Shown: positions 35,580-43,995 of the stretch, one piece after another | How the letters are laid out: every line of letters begins with the position of its first letter | Numbering within the stretch: the stretch's first letter is position 1 | NCBI RefSeq assembly: GCF_016862955.1 | Contig: NZ_BONY01000008.1 | Coordinates: 62,001-126,000 of the forward strand | DNA: 64,000 nucleotides | Direction of reading: 5' to 3' | Origin: Rhizocola hellebori | Lineage (GTDB): Bacteria > Actinomycetota > Actinomycetes > Mycobacteriales > Micromonosporaceae | Program-made: the position numbers and the translations under genes | Notes under the pieces: generated by a model | The model's input: only the letters and a program-made list of their open reading frames with translations | Database searches by the model: none | What the model was told of the DNA's origin: nothing

Positions 35580-36737
35580 ATGGTGGCCGCTTCCGCCCTT
35601 TTGCCCAGGGCTTTGCATCCGGTGGCCTGGTGGGTGTGGGCGATCTGCCTCGCCGCGGCGGCGAGTCAGACCAGCAATCCGCTGCTGCTGGCCCTGATCT
35701 TCGGTGTGCTCGGGCTGGTCGTCACCGCGCGGCGCACCGACGCCCCGTGGGCGCGGGCCTTCAAGTATTACCTGATCATGGCATTGATCGTCATCGCTAT
35801 CCGAGTGGTGTTCCGATCGGTGTTCGGCACGGGCATCACCGCGCAGGACACGATCCTGTTCCGCCTGCCGCGGCTGGACATGCCGGATTGGTATGCGGGG
35901 ATTCAGATCGGCGGCCCGGTGTCATTGCAGGCGACCCTGGCTGCCACCATCGACGGGATGCGGCTGGCGTGCCTGCTGTGCTGCATCGGCGCGGCCAACA
36001 GCCTGGCCAACCCAAAGCGGGCGCTGAAGGTGCTGCCCGGCGCCCTCTACGAGCTCGGGGTGGCCGTGACGGTGGCGCTGTCGGTGGCCCCGCAGCTGGT
36101 GGAAAGCGTGCAGCGGGTGGCCCGGGCCCGCCGGTTGCGAGCCGGCAAATCCCGCGGGTTGCGGGCGCTGCGGGCGATCGCGCTTCCCGTGCTGCATGAC
36201 GCGCTGGACCGTTCGCTGCGACTGGCGGCCGCCATGGACTCGCGCGGCTACGGCCGCACCGGCACGGCAAGCGCAAGGTCACGGCGGCTGACCGGGACGC
36301 TGATGCTCGCCGGGATGGCCGGTCTGTGCGTGGGCGTCTACGGCCTGCTCGACCCGGGGACGCCCCGGGCGATGGGCCTGGCCGGATTCGCCGCGGGCAC
36401 GGCCTTGTCCGTCGCGGGCCTGTATGTCGGTGGCCGCCGGGTGTCCCGAAGCCGTTACCGGCCCGATCCGTGGCGGTGGCCGGAGTGGACGGTCGCCGGT
36501 TGCGGTCTGCTGACCGCCTTTGTTTTCTATCTGGGTACAGGTTACGACCCGGCCACCCTCAACCCCGGCCTCTATCCGCTGCAGTGGCCCACCCTGCCGC
36601 TGATACCGGCCGCCGCGATTCTCGTCTCGGCGACAGCGGCGTTCGCCTCGCCGCCGCCTCCCGCGCCGCCACGCTCCACGCCACCCGCACAGCGCCGCAG
36701 CCCGCCCGCCGCCACCGTTCAAGGAGCGTCGAAGTGA
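35580..36737 (+). CDS. ecfT: ECF transporter transmembrane T component
   Basis: The product has 385 residues from ATG 35580 (GGAG 6 bases upstream). It is polytopic. Two cytoplasmic coupling helices carry the short Ala-Arg motifs typical of EcfT/CbiQ: RVARARRLRAGKSRG (~180) and AAAMDSRGYGR (~220). After the usual domain there are further hydrophobic segments (~240-370) and a Pro-rich tail. It joins the ATPase to the substrate-binding S component. The stop overlaps the next gene as GTGA. Confidence 0.88.
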   Translation: MVAASALLPRALHPVAWWVWAICLAAAASQTSNPLLLALIFGVLGLVVTARRTDAPWARAFKYYLIMALIVIAIRVVFRSVFGTGITAQDTILFRLPRLDMPDWYAGIQIGGPVSLQATLAATIDGMRLACLLCCIGAANSLANPKRALKVLPGALYELGVAVTVALSVAPQLVESVQRVARARRLRAGKSRGLRALRAIALPVLHDALDRSLRLAAAMDSRGYGRTGTASARSRRLTGTLMLAGMAGLCVGVYGLLDPGTPRAMGLAGFAAGTALSVAGLYVGGRRVSRSRYRPDPWRWPEWTVAGCGLLTAFVFYLGTGYDPATLNPGLYPLQWPTLPLIPAAAILVSATAAFASPPPPAPPRSTPPAQRRSPPAATVQGASK

Positions 36738-38371
36738 TCCGTTTCGACCGGGTGAGCATCACCTACGAAGGCGCGCCGGAACCGGTGTTGCGCGAGGTCG
36801 ACCTGGACCTCGGTGAGGGCGAGCTGTGCCTGGTCGTCGGGCATACCGGCACGGGCAAGTCGACGCTGCTCGGCGCGATCAACGGGCTGGTGCCCCACTT
36901 CACCGGCGGCACCCTCGACGGCCGGGTCACCGTGCACGGCCGCGACACGGCCACCCACCCGCCGCGCGAATTCGCCGACCTGGTCGGGGTGGTCGGGCAG
37001 GACCCGGTCGCCGGGTTCGTCACCGACACGGTCGAGGAGGAACTGGCCTACGGCATGGAACAGCTCGCGCTCGGGCCGGCGGTGATGCGTACCCGGGTGG
37101 AAGAAACCCTGGATCTGTTGGGGCTGGCCGATTTGCGGCATCGCGGGCTGCACGAGCTGTCCGGCGGGCAGCAGCAGCGCGTCGCGATAGGCGCGGCACT
37201 GACCGCCCATCCGCGGGTGCTGGTGCTCGACGAGCCCACCTCCGCGCTGGACCCGGTCGGCGCCGAGGACGTGCTGGCGGCGATCACCCGCCTGGTGCAC
37301 GACCTCGGTGTCACCGTGGTGATGGCCGAACACCGCCTGGAACGGGTAATCCCTTACGCCGACAGGCTCATCTGGCTTCGCGGCGACGGCAGCGCGACCA
37401 TCGGCCAGCCCGCCGTTCTGCTGCAGGAGGCGACCTCGGTCCCGCCGATCGTCCACCTTGGACGGCTGGCCAAATGGAACCCTTTGCCACTGTCGGTACG
37501 TGACGCCCGCCGCCACGCGCCCGAGCTTCGCCGCCGCCTTCCTGAACAGGCGATCACGGCACACCGCCAGGACCGCACCCAGGCGGGCGAAGCCTTGGCG
37601 GCCAAGGACATCATCGTGCGGCACGGGCCCGTGGTGGCGGTGGCGGGGGTCGGCCTCCAGCTCAAGCCGGGCCAGATCACCGCGCTTATGGGCCGCAACG
37701 GATCCGGAAAGTCGTCGCTGCTGTGGGCATTGCAGGGCTCGGGAAGACGCGACGGTGGGGCTGTTGCTGTTGTCGCCGCTGACGGTCAGCACCTGGATCC
37801 GGGCAAGGTCAAAGCCGCCGTGGCCCGCCGGCTGGTCGGCCTGGTGCCCCAGACCGCCTCGGACCTTCTGTATCACGACACTGTCGACGCGGAACTGGCC
37901 CAGGCCGACCGCGATGGAGCAACCCCTGGCACGGCAAGGACTGTGCTGGATCGCATGGTGCCCGGCATCGCCGGCGGCGATCACCCGCGCGATCTGTCGG
38001 CCGGGCAGCAGCTGGCTCTGGTGCTGGCCATCCAGCTGGCGGTGACGCCGGGGGTGGTGCTGCTCGACGAGCCGACCAGGGGGCTGGACTATCAGGCAAA
38101 GGCGGGGCTGGCCGCCACCCTCGACCAGCTCGCCCAGGCGGGGCGCGCGGTCGTGGTGGCGACCCATGATGTCGAGTTCGCGGCGACCGTGGCCGACCGC
38201 GTCATCGTCATGGCCGAGGGGTCGGTGATCGCCGACGGGCCGGCGCCCACCGTGCTCACCGCTTCCCCGGCTTTCGCGCCGCAGATCGCGAAAATCCTTT
38301 CCCCGCTGCCCTATCTGACCCTGGCTCAGGTCAGCGCTGCGCTACGTGAGGAGAAGGATGATGGCTGGTAA
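36734..38371 (+). CDS. ecfA: ECF transporter duplicated ATPase (A-A' fusion)
   Basis: The protein has 545 residues from GTG 36734 with AAGGAG upstream. Two ABC domains are fused. The first has Walker A GHTGTGKST, signature LSGGQQQR and Walker B VLVLDEPTSALD. The second has GRNGSGKSS, a weaker signature LSAGQQLAL and VVLLDEPTRGLD. Fused EcfA pairs are common in dedicated actinobacterial ECF importers. The end overlaps the S-component start by 11 bases. Confidence 0.93.
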   Translation: MIRFDRVSITYEGAPEPVLREVDLDLGEGELCLVVGHTGTGKSTLLGAINGLVPHFTGGTLDGRVTVHGRDTATHPPREFADLVGVVGQDPVAGFVTDTVEEELAYGMEQLALGPAVMRTRVEETLDLLGLADLRHRGLHELSGGQQQRVAIGAALTAHPRVLVLDEPTSALDPVGAEDVLAAITRLVHDLGVTVVMAEHRLERVIPYADRLIWLRGDGSATIGQPAVLLQEATSVPPIVHLGRLAKWNPLPLSVRDARRHAPELRRRLPEQAITAHRQDRTQAGEALAAKDIIVRHGPVVAVAGVGLQLKPGQITALMGRNGSGKSSLLWALQGSGRRDGGAVAVVAADGQHLDPGKVKAAVARRLVGLVPQTASDLLYHDTVDAELAQADRDGATPGTARTVLDRMVPGIAGGDHPRDLSAGQQLALVLAIQLAVTPGVVLLDEPTRGLDYQAKAGLAATLDQLAQAGRAVVVATHDVEFAATVADRVIVMAEGSVIADGPAPTVLTASPAFAPQIAKILSPLPYLTLAQVSAALREEKDDGW

Positions 38372-39248
38372 GCCACAGGCGATCGGCATTCCCACTCGCG
38401 CGGGCGCGTCGATCGCGATGGCCGCGTTCATCGGTCTGGTGGCCTTCGCGTGGCCTTTTCTGGCCGCGCCGGGCGCCATCGGCTCGACGCAGACCGCGCC
38501 GCTGATGTTCGGTGTGCTGCTGCTGATCATCGTGGCGGTGGTCTTCTCGGAGATAGCCGAAGGGCGCATCGACGCCAAAGCGCTTGCCATGCTTGGTGTT
38601 CTGTCGGCCATCAACGCCGCGCTGCGCCCGCTGGGAGCGGGCACAGCCGGGATCGAAACGGTGTTCTTCCTGCTGGTGCTCGCCGGTCGCGTGTTCGGGC
38701 CCGGGTTCGGGTTCACGCTGGGCTGCACCTCGCTTTTCGCCTCGGCTCTGCTGACCGGCGGAGTGGGGCCTTGGATGCCGTACCAGATGTTCGGCTGTGC
38801 CTTCGTCGGCATGCTCGCCGGGATGCTGCCCAGGGCGTCCGGCAAGGCCGAGCTGGCCATGCTCGCCGGCTATGCGGCCTTCGCCGGGTACCTGTTCGGG
38901 TTCCTGCTCAACCTGTCGTTCTGGCCGTTCGCTCTCGACCCGGCCAGCTCGATCGCCTACCAGCCAGGCTTGGCGCCCTTGGAGCAGCTGCAGCGATACC
39001 TGACCTTCTTCACGGTGACCTCGCTTGGCTGGGACACCGGCCGGGCGGTCACCACCGCCATCCTCGTGGCGCTGGCCGGCCCGGCCGTGCTCGGGGCGTT
39101 GCGCCGAGCATCCCGGCGCGCCAACTTCAATCCCCGCACCGTTTTCCAGCCGCTCACGGGTGGGCACGACGATCAGCGCCTGCGCCGCGCCGACGGCTCC
39201 GTCCTGCCGGAAGCTACCCCGAGCGCGGTCGACCGAGCAGATCGGTGA
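38361..39248 (+). CDS. ECF transporter substrate-binding S component, probably cobalamin
   Basis: The product has 295 residues from ATG 38361 (AGGAG 7 bases upstream). Six or so membrane helices; LLVLAGRVFGPGFGFTLGCTSLFASALLTGGVGPWMPYQM (two segments) has the loop typical of CblT/HtsT-type S components, with GPW-x-PYQ. Substrate assignment rests on context: a cobalamin riboswitch controls the operon, and a riboswitch-controlled set of transcobalamin-like proteins lies opposite. Cobalt is less likely because no CbiM/N features are present. Confidence 0.85.
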   Translation: MAGKPQAIGIPTRAGASIAMAAFIGLVAFAWPFLAAPGAIGSTQTAPLMFGVLLLIIVAVVFSEIAEGRIDAKALAMLGVLSAINAALRPLGAGTAGIETVFFLLVLAGRVFGPGFGFTLGCTSLFASALLTGGVGPWMPYQMFGCAFVGMLAGMLPRASGKAELAMLAGYAAFAGYLFGFLLNLSFWPFALDPASSIAYQPGLAPLEQLQRYLTFFTVTSLGWDTGRAVTTAILVALAGPAVLGALRRASRRANFNPRTVFQPLTGGHDDQRLRRADGSVLPEATPSAVDRADR

Positions 39249-39489
39249 GCCGGCACCGCAGGCACGGCTGCCTTACCTGGCACGTGCAGGGGCTGGCCTC
39301 GACCTGTTCCGCGATGGCCGCCACCACGGCCAGACTGGCCGTCAGCTCACCCCGCAACCGCGACGATCGTGCGTTGGCGGCACCGGCCTGTCTGCGCGCG
39401 GCGTCAAGCTTGGCGTGTTCTTGCGGCGTCAGCAGAATGAACTCCCGCCCGTCGACCTCGGCCCGGCGCGGCTGTTCCGCTCCAGCCAA
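39214..39489 (-). CDS. small Cys-rich-tailed protein
   Basis: The protein has 91 residues, opening MAGAEQPRRAEVDGREFILL. A helical middle is followed by a C-terminal CTCQVRQPCLRCR cluster (C-x-C-x6-C-x-x-C) that could bind metal. It follows the secreted toroid gene by 64 bases on the same strand, so it may belong to the cobalamin-controlled transcript. It overlaps the convergent S component by 35 bases. No family known. Confidence 0.5.
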   Translation of the reverse strand: MAGAEQPRRAEVDGREFILLTPQEHAKLDAARRQAGAANARSSRLRGELTASLAVVAAIAEQVEASPCTCQVRQPCLRCRLTDLLGRPRSG

Positions 39490-39553
39490 AGCTGCCTCCC
39501 CAGGTCCATTGACGCGGCGGGCCGGAATCCGGCCCGCCGCGCTTACCCCCCAA

Positions 39554-40582
39554 TCAGCAGGTCAGACTCGGTGCACCCGAGGAAGATCCGGCCGAGGTGA
39601 GATGACGCAGGCCCGGCCCGGTCAGGCCGAGAATTCCCTGTGCGGTGGCACGCGCCGCTGTCGCCGGGTCGAAACCGGTGGCGTCAAAGGCGATTGCCCC
39701 ACGTTGCGCCGATGGTGCGGAGCAGCCCGACTGCAGCGACAGGACGAATTGGCGCGCCTTCGCCGCCGCTGCCAGCCGTAGGGCCTCACGCAACGCCTGA
39801 CCGGCCACGCCGGTGCTGTTGGCGTTGGGCGTGCCCAGGGCCGAGAAGCTGCCGTCCGGCCCCTGGACGCTGAGCAGCCACTGGACAGCGGGCGCGGCCT
39901 GCGCCCGATTCCCGGTGGCGATCAGTGCCTGGACTGCCAGGGCGGTGGCATCGGTGTCGCTGGTGCAGGTCGCCTCGCCGAGGAACACCGGGAAACCCCC
40001 GTCGGCGCAACGACTTGCCACCACGAAGGACACCGCCGATTCCGGGGCGCCCGCGGCGGTGCGCTCCAACGCGATGATCGCCAGGGACTGGCCGAACATG
40101 TTGCTGAAGTCACCGAACTCCGACCGATCCGAGAACCGGCCCGACGGTGTCAGCAGTGCCCGAAGCCGCGCAAGCAGATCCTGCCCCCCGAAAGACGCCG
40201 GGTTGCCGCCCCGAACCTGCACCGCAAGCGCCAGCTTGGCCGTCGAACCCGAATACGACTCGGTCACGCCGTCGCCGGTGTAGCCGGAAAGGATTTCCGG
40301 CCGAGCCAGCCAGGTCAATGCCCGTGAACCGTAGTCGTTCGCGGTTTTGGCCGCCGCGAAAGCGAAAATCGCATCGATGGTCAGGCCCTGGTCGGGGAAG
40401 ATCATCCCGCCGAAGTCGACCTCGAATCTCTCCCCGTCCACCATCTGCCGGGCGAGCCAGCCGGCCGCTGCGTCGGGCCGAGTGGTCGGATGCCCGGTCG
40501 CCGCGGCAGGTGCTGCCCCCATCGTGACGGTGAGCAGCACTCCGGTCGCGACCAGGCTGAGATGACGCAGACTGCGAACCAT
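39554..40582 (-). CDS. secreted alpha/alpha-toroid protein, intrinsic-factor-like half
   Basis: The product has 342 residues from ATG 40582. Signal peptide to ~residue 28 (APAAATG). The mature part consists of repeated helix pairs of the prenyltransferase/squalene-oxidase type: AAGWLARQMVDG, SFVVASRCADGGFPVF and WLLSVQGPDGSFSALG, with A-x-x-W-L and G-G-F/G-S-F steps. The fold forms an alpha6-alpha6 barrel, as in the alpha domain of intrinsic factor and transcobalamin. Four Cys residues are compatible with disulfides. No anchor is present. A cobalamin riboswitch lies directly upstream, so B12 binding is inferred. Confidence 0.82.
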   Translation of the reverse strand: MVRSLRHLSLVATGVLLTVTMGAAPAAATGHPTTRPDAAAGWLARQMVDGERFEVDFGGMIFPDQGLTIDAIFAFAAAKTANDYGSRALTWLARPEILSGYTGDGVTESYSGSTAKLALAVQVRGGNPASFGGQDLLARLRALLTPSGRFSDRSEFGDFSNMFGQSLAIIALERTAAGAPESAVSFVVASRCADGGFPVFLGEATCTSDTDATALAVQALIATGNRAQAAPAVQWLLSVQGPDGSFSALGTPNANSTGVAGQALREALRLAAAAKARQFVLSLQSGCSAPSAQRGAIAFDATGFDPATAARATAQGILGLTGPGLRHLTSAGSSSGAPSLTC

Positions 40583-40639
40583 TGTCGTTGACTGTCCTTT
40601 CTGGCCCGAACCAGACAGCCGGAGGTGGTGACGGCGCGC

Positions 40640-40790
40640 CCTGGCACGCTTCTCCGGCTCCCTGATTCCTTGAGCCACTTCAGGATGGGAACTACCGCGG
40701 TGAGCCGTCGGGCTGCCGCCGATGGGGCGGTCACCGTTGCGGGCCAGCGCCGGAGTCTCACCGGCTTGACTCATCCGCTGAACAGCTAGG
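40640..40790 (-). promoter_or_regulatory. cobalamin riboswitch
   Basis: On the minus strand, from about 40768, the core reads AAGCCGGTGAGACTCCGGCG then CTGGCCCGCAACGGTGACC, a close match to the B12 box. The 3' part near 40665-40641 reads GGGAGCCGGAGAAGCGTGCC in the position of the usual GAGTCCGGAxACCTGCC. It starts at the stop of the preceding gene and ends ~60 bases before ATG 40582, so it gives the toroid gene its own cobalamin control. Confidence 0.85.
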
Positions 40791-41586
40791 TGTCGGATGT
40801 CGCTCGCCGTCTTCGCCGGATCACCAGCGCCGTCAACGCCAACGCGCACAACAGGATCGCTGCGGCGATGGCTCCCCATGGCGTGCTCGTCCGGCGGATC
40901 GCTGGCTCGGCGATCGCGGTGACGATGCCGGAACCAGCTGGCGTGCCCGGCTGCGTCGCTTCCGGTGTGGCCGTATCGCTTGGCGCTGCTGGAGTTGTCG
41001 CGGTCGGTGCCGCTGGCACGGCCGCCGGCTGCCCCCCACCACCAATGGGCGGCTTGGTCGTCGCAGCGGGCGGCGGGGGTGGCTGGGGCGGCGGCTGAGG
41101 TCTGTGCGGCGCGACGCCGGGTGGCGGTACCGAGGAAGAGGTCTTGTCCTTCGCAAAAGACCAGCCCTCGAAACTGCCGGCCGGCGGGGTCCGGCTGAGC
41201 ACACCGAAGTCGCTGTACTTCCAGGTGCCGTCGTTGGGCGCGTACCAGTAGGACCAGTAGGCAGAGGCGGGCGGGGTGTTCAGGCACGCCTCGGTATCCG
41301 CGCCCGGCTTGCCTTGGATCCGGCAGATGAACGCCTTGCCCCAGCGCTGGGTTCCCTGCACCGTGAACCCGGCGTTCTCCAGCGCTGTCAGCCCATTGGC
41401 CTGGGCGCCCGGTGCACAGCGCACGACCGTCCCTCCGCCGAGCTCGTTGAAGTCCACCACCACGGTGACACCGTTGGTGTCGGGACAATATCCGGGCAGG
41501 CCGTCGACCGCGGCCGCCGACGCGGCAACGGGTGCCACCGTCGCCGCGGCGGCAAGCATCACCGCGATCGCGACCCGCCGGATCAT
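40786..41586 (-). CDS. membrane-anchored DUF4430-like (transcobalamin beta-domain) protein
   Basis: The protein has 266 residues. Signal peptide to ~25, then a ~120-residue domain with GVTVVVDFNELGGGTVVRC, GLTALENAGFTVQGT, FICRIQGKPGADTEACL and ASAYWSYWYAPNDGTWKYSD. It shares this pattern with the protein at 42884 and with the C-terminal beta domain of transcobalamin-type proteins (DUF4430). A ~75-residue Pro/Thr/Ala linker, a membrane helix (~238-258) and an Arg-rich tail follow, so it is displayed on the membrane. Four Cys probably form disulfides. ATGA overlap with the gene before it. Confidence 0.85.
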   Translation of the reverse strand: MIRRVAIAVMLAAAATVAPVAASAAAVDGLPGYCPDTNGVTVVVDFNELGGGTVVRCAPGAQANGLTALENAGFTVQGTQRWGKAFICRIQGKPGADTEACLNTPPASAYWSYWYAPNDGTWKYSDFGVLSRTPPAGSFEGWSFAKDKTSSSVPPPGVAPHRPQPPPQPPPPPAATTKPPIGGGGQPAAVPAAPTATTPAAPSDTATPEATQPGTPAGSGIVTAIAEPAIRRTSTPWGAIAAAILLCALALTALVIRRRRRATSDT

Positions 41587-42884
41587 CGCACCGAAACCCG
41601 GCGTCGCCGGGCCAATGCCAGCAACAGCATTCCCGCCAGCACGACAGCGGCTCCCACCCCGGCCATGGTGAACGCCGCCGGCCCCGTCACGGGCAATCCG
41701 CCACCGCTTCCTGGCGCCGATGCCGAAGGCGATGGCGAGGATGGCGAGGATGGCGTAGGCGGCGAGTCGACGCCGATGCGATGCATGGGCACCAACGTGA
41801 AGGCCAGCAGGGCCTGGGTGGTGGCACGGTGCCAGGGATCCATCTCGTCGATGAAACAGTTTTCAAACTCGGGCTTTACCTCGCAGATTCCGTCTGCCGT
41901 GCCATCTGCGAAGTCTGCCGTGCCTTTGGCGATCGCTCCCACATGAGCGCTGGCGGCCCCCGCGTTGGCGGTGGTCAGCTGAAGGGTGCGGATGAACGCC
42001 GCCGCCTTGGACGCCTGGTCCACCTTGCCACCCGCGTAAAGCGCTTGCGCGGCAAGGCCTGTGCTGTTGGTGCTGGGGACCGGACTGGCCCACCGGTCGA
42101 AGAAGCTGCCGTTGGGCTGCTGCATGCCCGCCAGCCACGCCACCGCTTTATCGGCCTGCTGCTTCTTGCCAGCCCCATATAACGCCTGGATCGCCATGGC
42201 GGTGCCGTCGACGTGCGGTTCCGGCCAGAGCTTCTTGACGTCGTCGTTGGCGTCGGCCGCTGACGCCTGGCAGTTACCGATCGGGCCGGCCGTTGGGAAC
42301 AGGGGGAAGCCGCCCTCCGCGCACTGCTGGGACAGCAGATACTGCACCACGTTGTCAGGCACCCCACCCGAACCGGCCAAGCCAAGCACCGCAAGGCTCT
42401 GGTCGAACATGTTGCCGCCGTTGCCGTCGGAGTCGTGGATCCAGCCACCCGCGTCTATCCGGTCCAGCGTTCGCTGGCGCATGTTGTGGCCACCAAAGCT
42501 GAGCGGATCGCCGCCGGAGATGACCGAGGCGAAGAGCACCTTCGCCGTGGCACCACCGATGATCAATCCCGCTCCCCACGACGGGGTGGTGTAGGAATCC
42601 ACATTCGCGGCAATGTTTTGCGAAAGTGCCTGTGCCAGCGGCTGTTCCAGCTTCGACGCGCGCACGGCGATCAGCATGTCGATGGTCATGCCCCAGTCGG
42701 GGTCGGCGGGCGTCGCCGGGTCCCAGGCGGGCGCCGGCAATGCACCGTTGACCAGCTCGCCTTCCAGCCACTTGACGCCTTTGCTCCAAGAGCCGTCGCT
42801 GTCCCACGCGGGCGCCGCCTGAGCCGGAGCGGCGATGGCGACGGCCAGCCCGGCCGCCGCCAGGATGCTGAAAAGCTTGCGCAT
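41583..42884 (-). CDS. LPVTG-anchored alpha/alpha-toroid protein, intrinsic-factor-like half
   Basis: The product has 433 residues from ATG 42884 (TGATG with the preceding stop). Signal peptide to ~24, then helical-pair repeats: GVKWLEGELVNG, YLLSQQCAEGGFPLFP, AVAWLAGMQQPNGSFFDRW and AAAFIRTLQLTT. This is the alpha6-alpha6 barrel layout. A Ser/Pro linker leads to GGGLPVTGPAAF, a hydrophobic helix and RRRRVSVR, which is a complete sortase cell-wall sorting signal. The protein is therefore expected to be covalently bound to peptidoglycan. Context indicates cobalamin capture. Confidence 0.85.
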   Translation of the reverse strand: MRKLFSILAAAGLAVAIAAPAQAAPAWDSDGSWSKGVKWLEGELVNGALPAPAWDPATPADPDWGMTIDMLIAVRASKLEQPLAQALSQNIAANVDSYTTPSWGAGLIIGGATAKVLFASVISGGDPLSFGGHNMRQRTLDRIDAGGWIHDSDGNGGNMFDQSLAVLGLAGSGGVPDNVVQYLLSQQCAEGGFPLFPTAGPIGNCQASAADANDDVKKLWPEPHVDGTAMAIQALYGAGKKQQADKAVAWLAGMQQPNGSFFDRWASPVPSTNSTGLAAQALYAGGKVDQASKAAAFIRTLQLTTANAGAASAHVGAIAKGTADFADGTADGICEVKPEFENCFIDEMDPWHRATTQALLAFTLVPMHRIGVDSPPTPSSPSSPSPSASAPGSGGGLPVTGPAAFTMAGVGAAVVLAGMLLLALARRRRVSVR

Positions 42885-43354
42885 CACGGCGCCACACTCG
42901 GCGCGGCACCCGAACCGAAGGCCCAGCCCTCCACCGTGCCCGGGGCCGGGTTGTAGGACGAGGCCCCCGCGCTGCTGTAGGACCAGGTGCCGCCCGGTGT
43001 GGCGTGCCAGTAGGACCAGTAGGCCGACGCCGACGGCGTGTTCAGGCAAGGCTCGGTCGCCGCAGTGGGCAAACCGTTGATACGGCAGACAAATGCCAGA
43101 CCCCATCGCTTGGTACCGGTAATGGTGAACCCGGCGCCGGTAAGCGCGGTCAGCCCAGAGGCCGGATCGCCGAGCGCACACGCCCGGGTCACCCCGCCGC
43201 CCAATGAGGCGAAGTCGACGACCACCGTCACACCGGACGTACCAACGCAACCCGCCGCATAAGCGGCCCTGGGAGAAGGATCGGCGACCGCGACACCGAC
43301 GGAAAGAACGGCAGCAAGAACAAGGCTCAACGCGAGCCGCAGGGACCGAGCCAT
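42884..43354 (-). CDS. secreted DUF4430-like (transcobalamin beta-domain) protein
   Basis: The product has 156 residues from ATG 43354 (AAAGG upstream; an earlier start would add 11 residues). Signal peptide to ~35. One domain follows: GVTVVVDFASLGGGVTRAC, GLTALTGAGFTITGTKRWG, FVCRINGLPTAATEPCL and ASAYWSYWHATPGGTWSYSS. It has no anchor. It is the first gene of a three-gene operon (beta domain, wall-anchored toroid, membrane-anchored beta domain) under the riboswitch at 43445-43560. Confidence 0.85.
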   Translation of the reverse strand: MARSLRLALSLVLAAVLSVGVAVADPSPRAAYAAGCVGTSGVTVVVDFASLGGGVTRACALGDPASGLTALTGAGFTITGTKRWGLAFVCRINGLPTAATEPCLNTPSASAYWSYWHATPGGTWSYSSAGASSYNPAPGTVEGWAFGSGAAPSVAP

Positions 43355-43388
43355 TTCAGGCCTTTCTCGGCCCAGGTCAGAAGCCAAG

Positions 43389-43431
43389 CGCCCCCGCGCT
43401 CGGTCTCCTCCCGTGAGCCACGACGGGGGCG
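43389..43431 (-). promoter_or_regulatory. hairpin between riboswitch and first gene
   Basis: CGCCCCCG (43389-43396) pairs with CGGGGGCG (43424-43431), 8 GC-rich bases. It lies between the aptamer and ATG 43354 and may be the expression platform (terminator or ribosome-site control). Confidence 0.45.
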
Positions 43432-43444
43432 GAGAACAAAGCGA

Positions 43445-43560
43445 ACGCAGCAGGTACTCGGACTCGCCACTCTCGAAAGGGTGGCCTACCGTTGCGGGCC
43501 AGCGCCGGAATTTGACCGGACTTCCCCCACACGCGATCGCATCGATTCAATTTGGTGACC
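43445..43560 (-). promoter_or_regulatory. cobalamin riboswitch
   Basis: On the minus strand the core reads GGGGGAAGTCCGGTCAAATT, then CCGGCGCTGGCCCGCAACGG (about 43527-43488), and ends GGCGAGTCCGAGTACCTGCT (about 43471-43450). This is the best match of the three in the window. It controls the three-gene operon of transcobalamin-like proteins. Confidence 0.93.
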
Positions 43561-43593
43561 CGATTGTTCCCACGCGCCGGCTGCCGTGTCAAT

Positions 43594-43995
43594 TCACTCA
43601 CCTTCCATGTGGACCGTGGGTGACGACCTCAATCGATGGCAGGACCATGCGCAGCAGTGCGCCACCTTCGTTCGGCAGGGCCTGGGCGGTGCCCCCGTGG
43701 GCCTGCGCGACCTGCCGGACGATGGCCAGACCGAGCCCCGAGCCGGGATGGGCGCGGGCTGCGGGTGAGCGGTAGAAACGGTCGAAGACGAACGCCAGAT
43801 CGCTGTCGGGAATGCCTGGGCCGCAATCGGCGACCTCGAGCACCCCGCCGCCAACGTTGATCTTGACCCCGTCGCCACGGAACCTGGCTTGCCCGCACCG
43901 GGCGCCGGGGTCGGCCCCGCCGCCGACGCTGTCCCGGTCGCGGCCAAGGCGATCGCCGCCGCGGTGGCCACGACCAGCCGTGTTCGTTTCATCAT
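43594..43995 (-). pseudogene. fused remnant: secreted-protein signal joined to histidine kinase C-terminus
   Basis: From ATG 43995 the frame reads a good signal peptide (KRTRLVVATAAAIALAATGTASA) and GPTPAPGAGKPG, then becomes unrelated at about 43880. From there to 43598 a different frame reads DGVKINVGGGVLEVADCGPG, FVFDRFYRSP and PGSGLGLAIVRQVAQAHGG. This is the ATP-binding end of a sensor kinase without its N-box, acceptor His or membrane part. A deletion has therefore joined the front of an exported protein to the back of a kinase out of frame. Confidence 0.65.
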
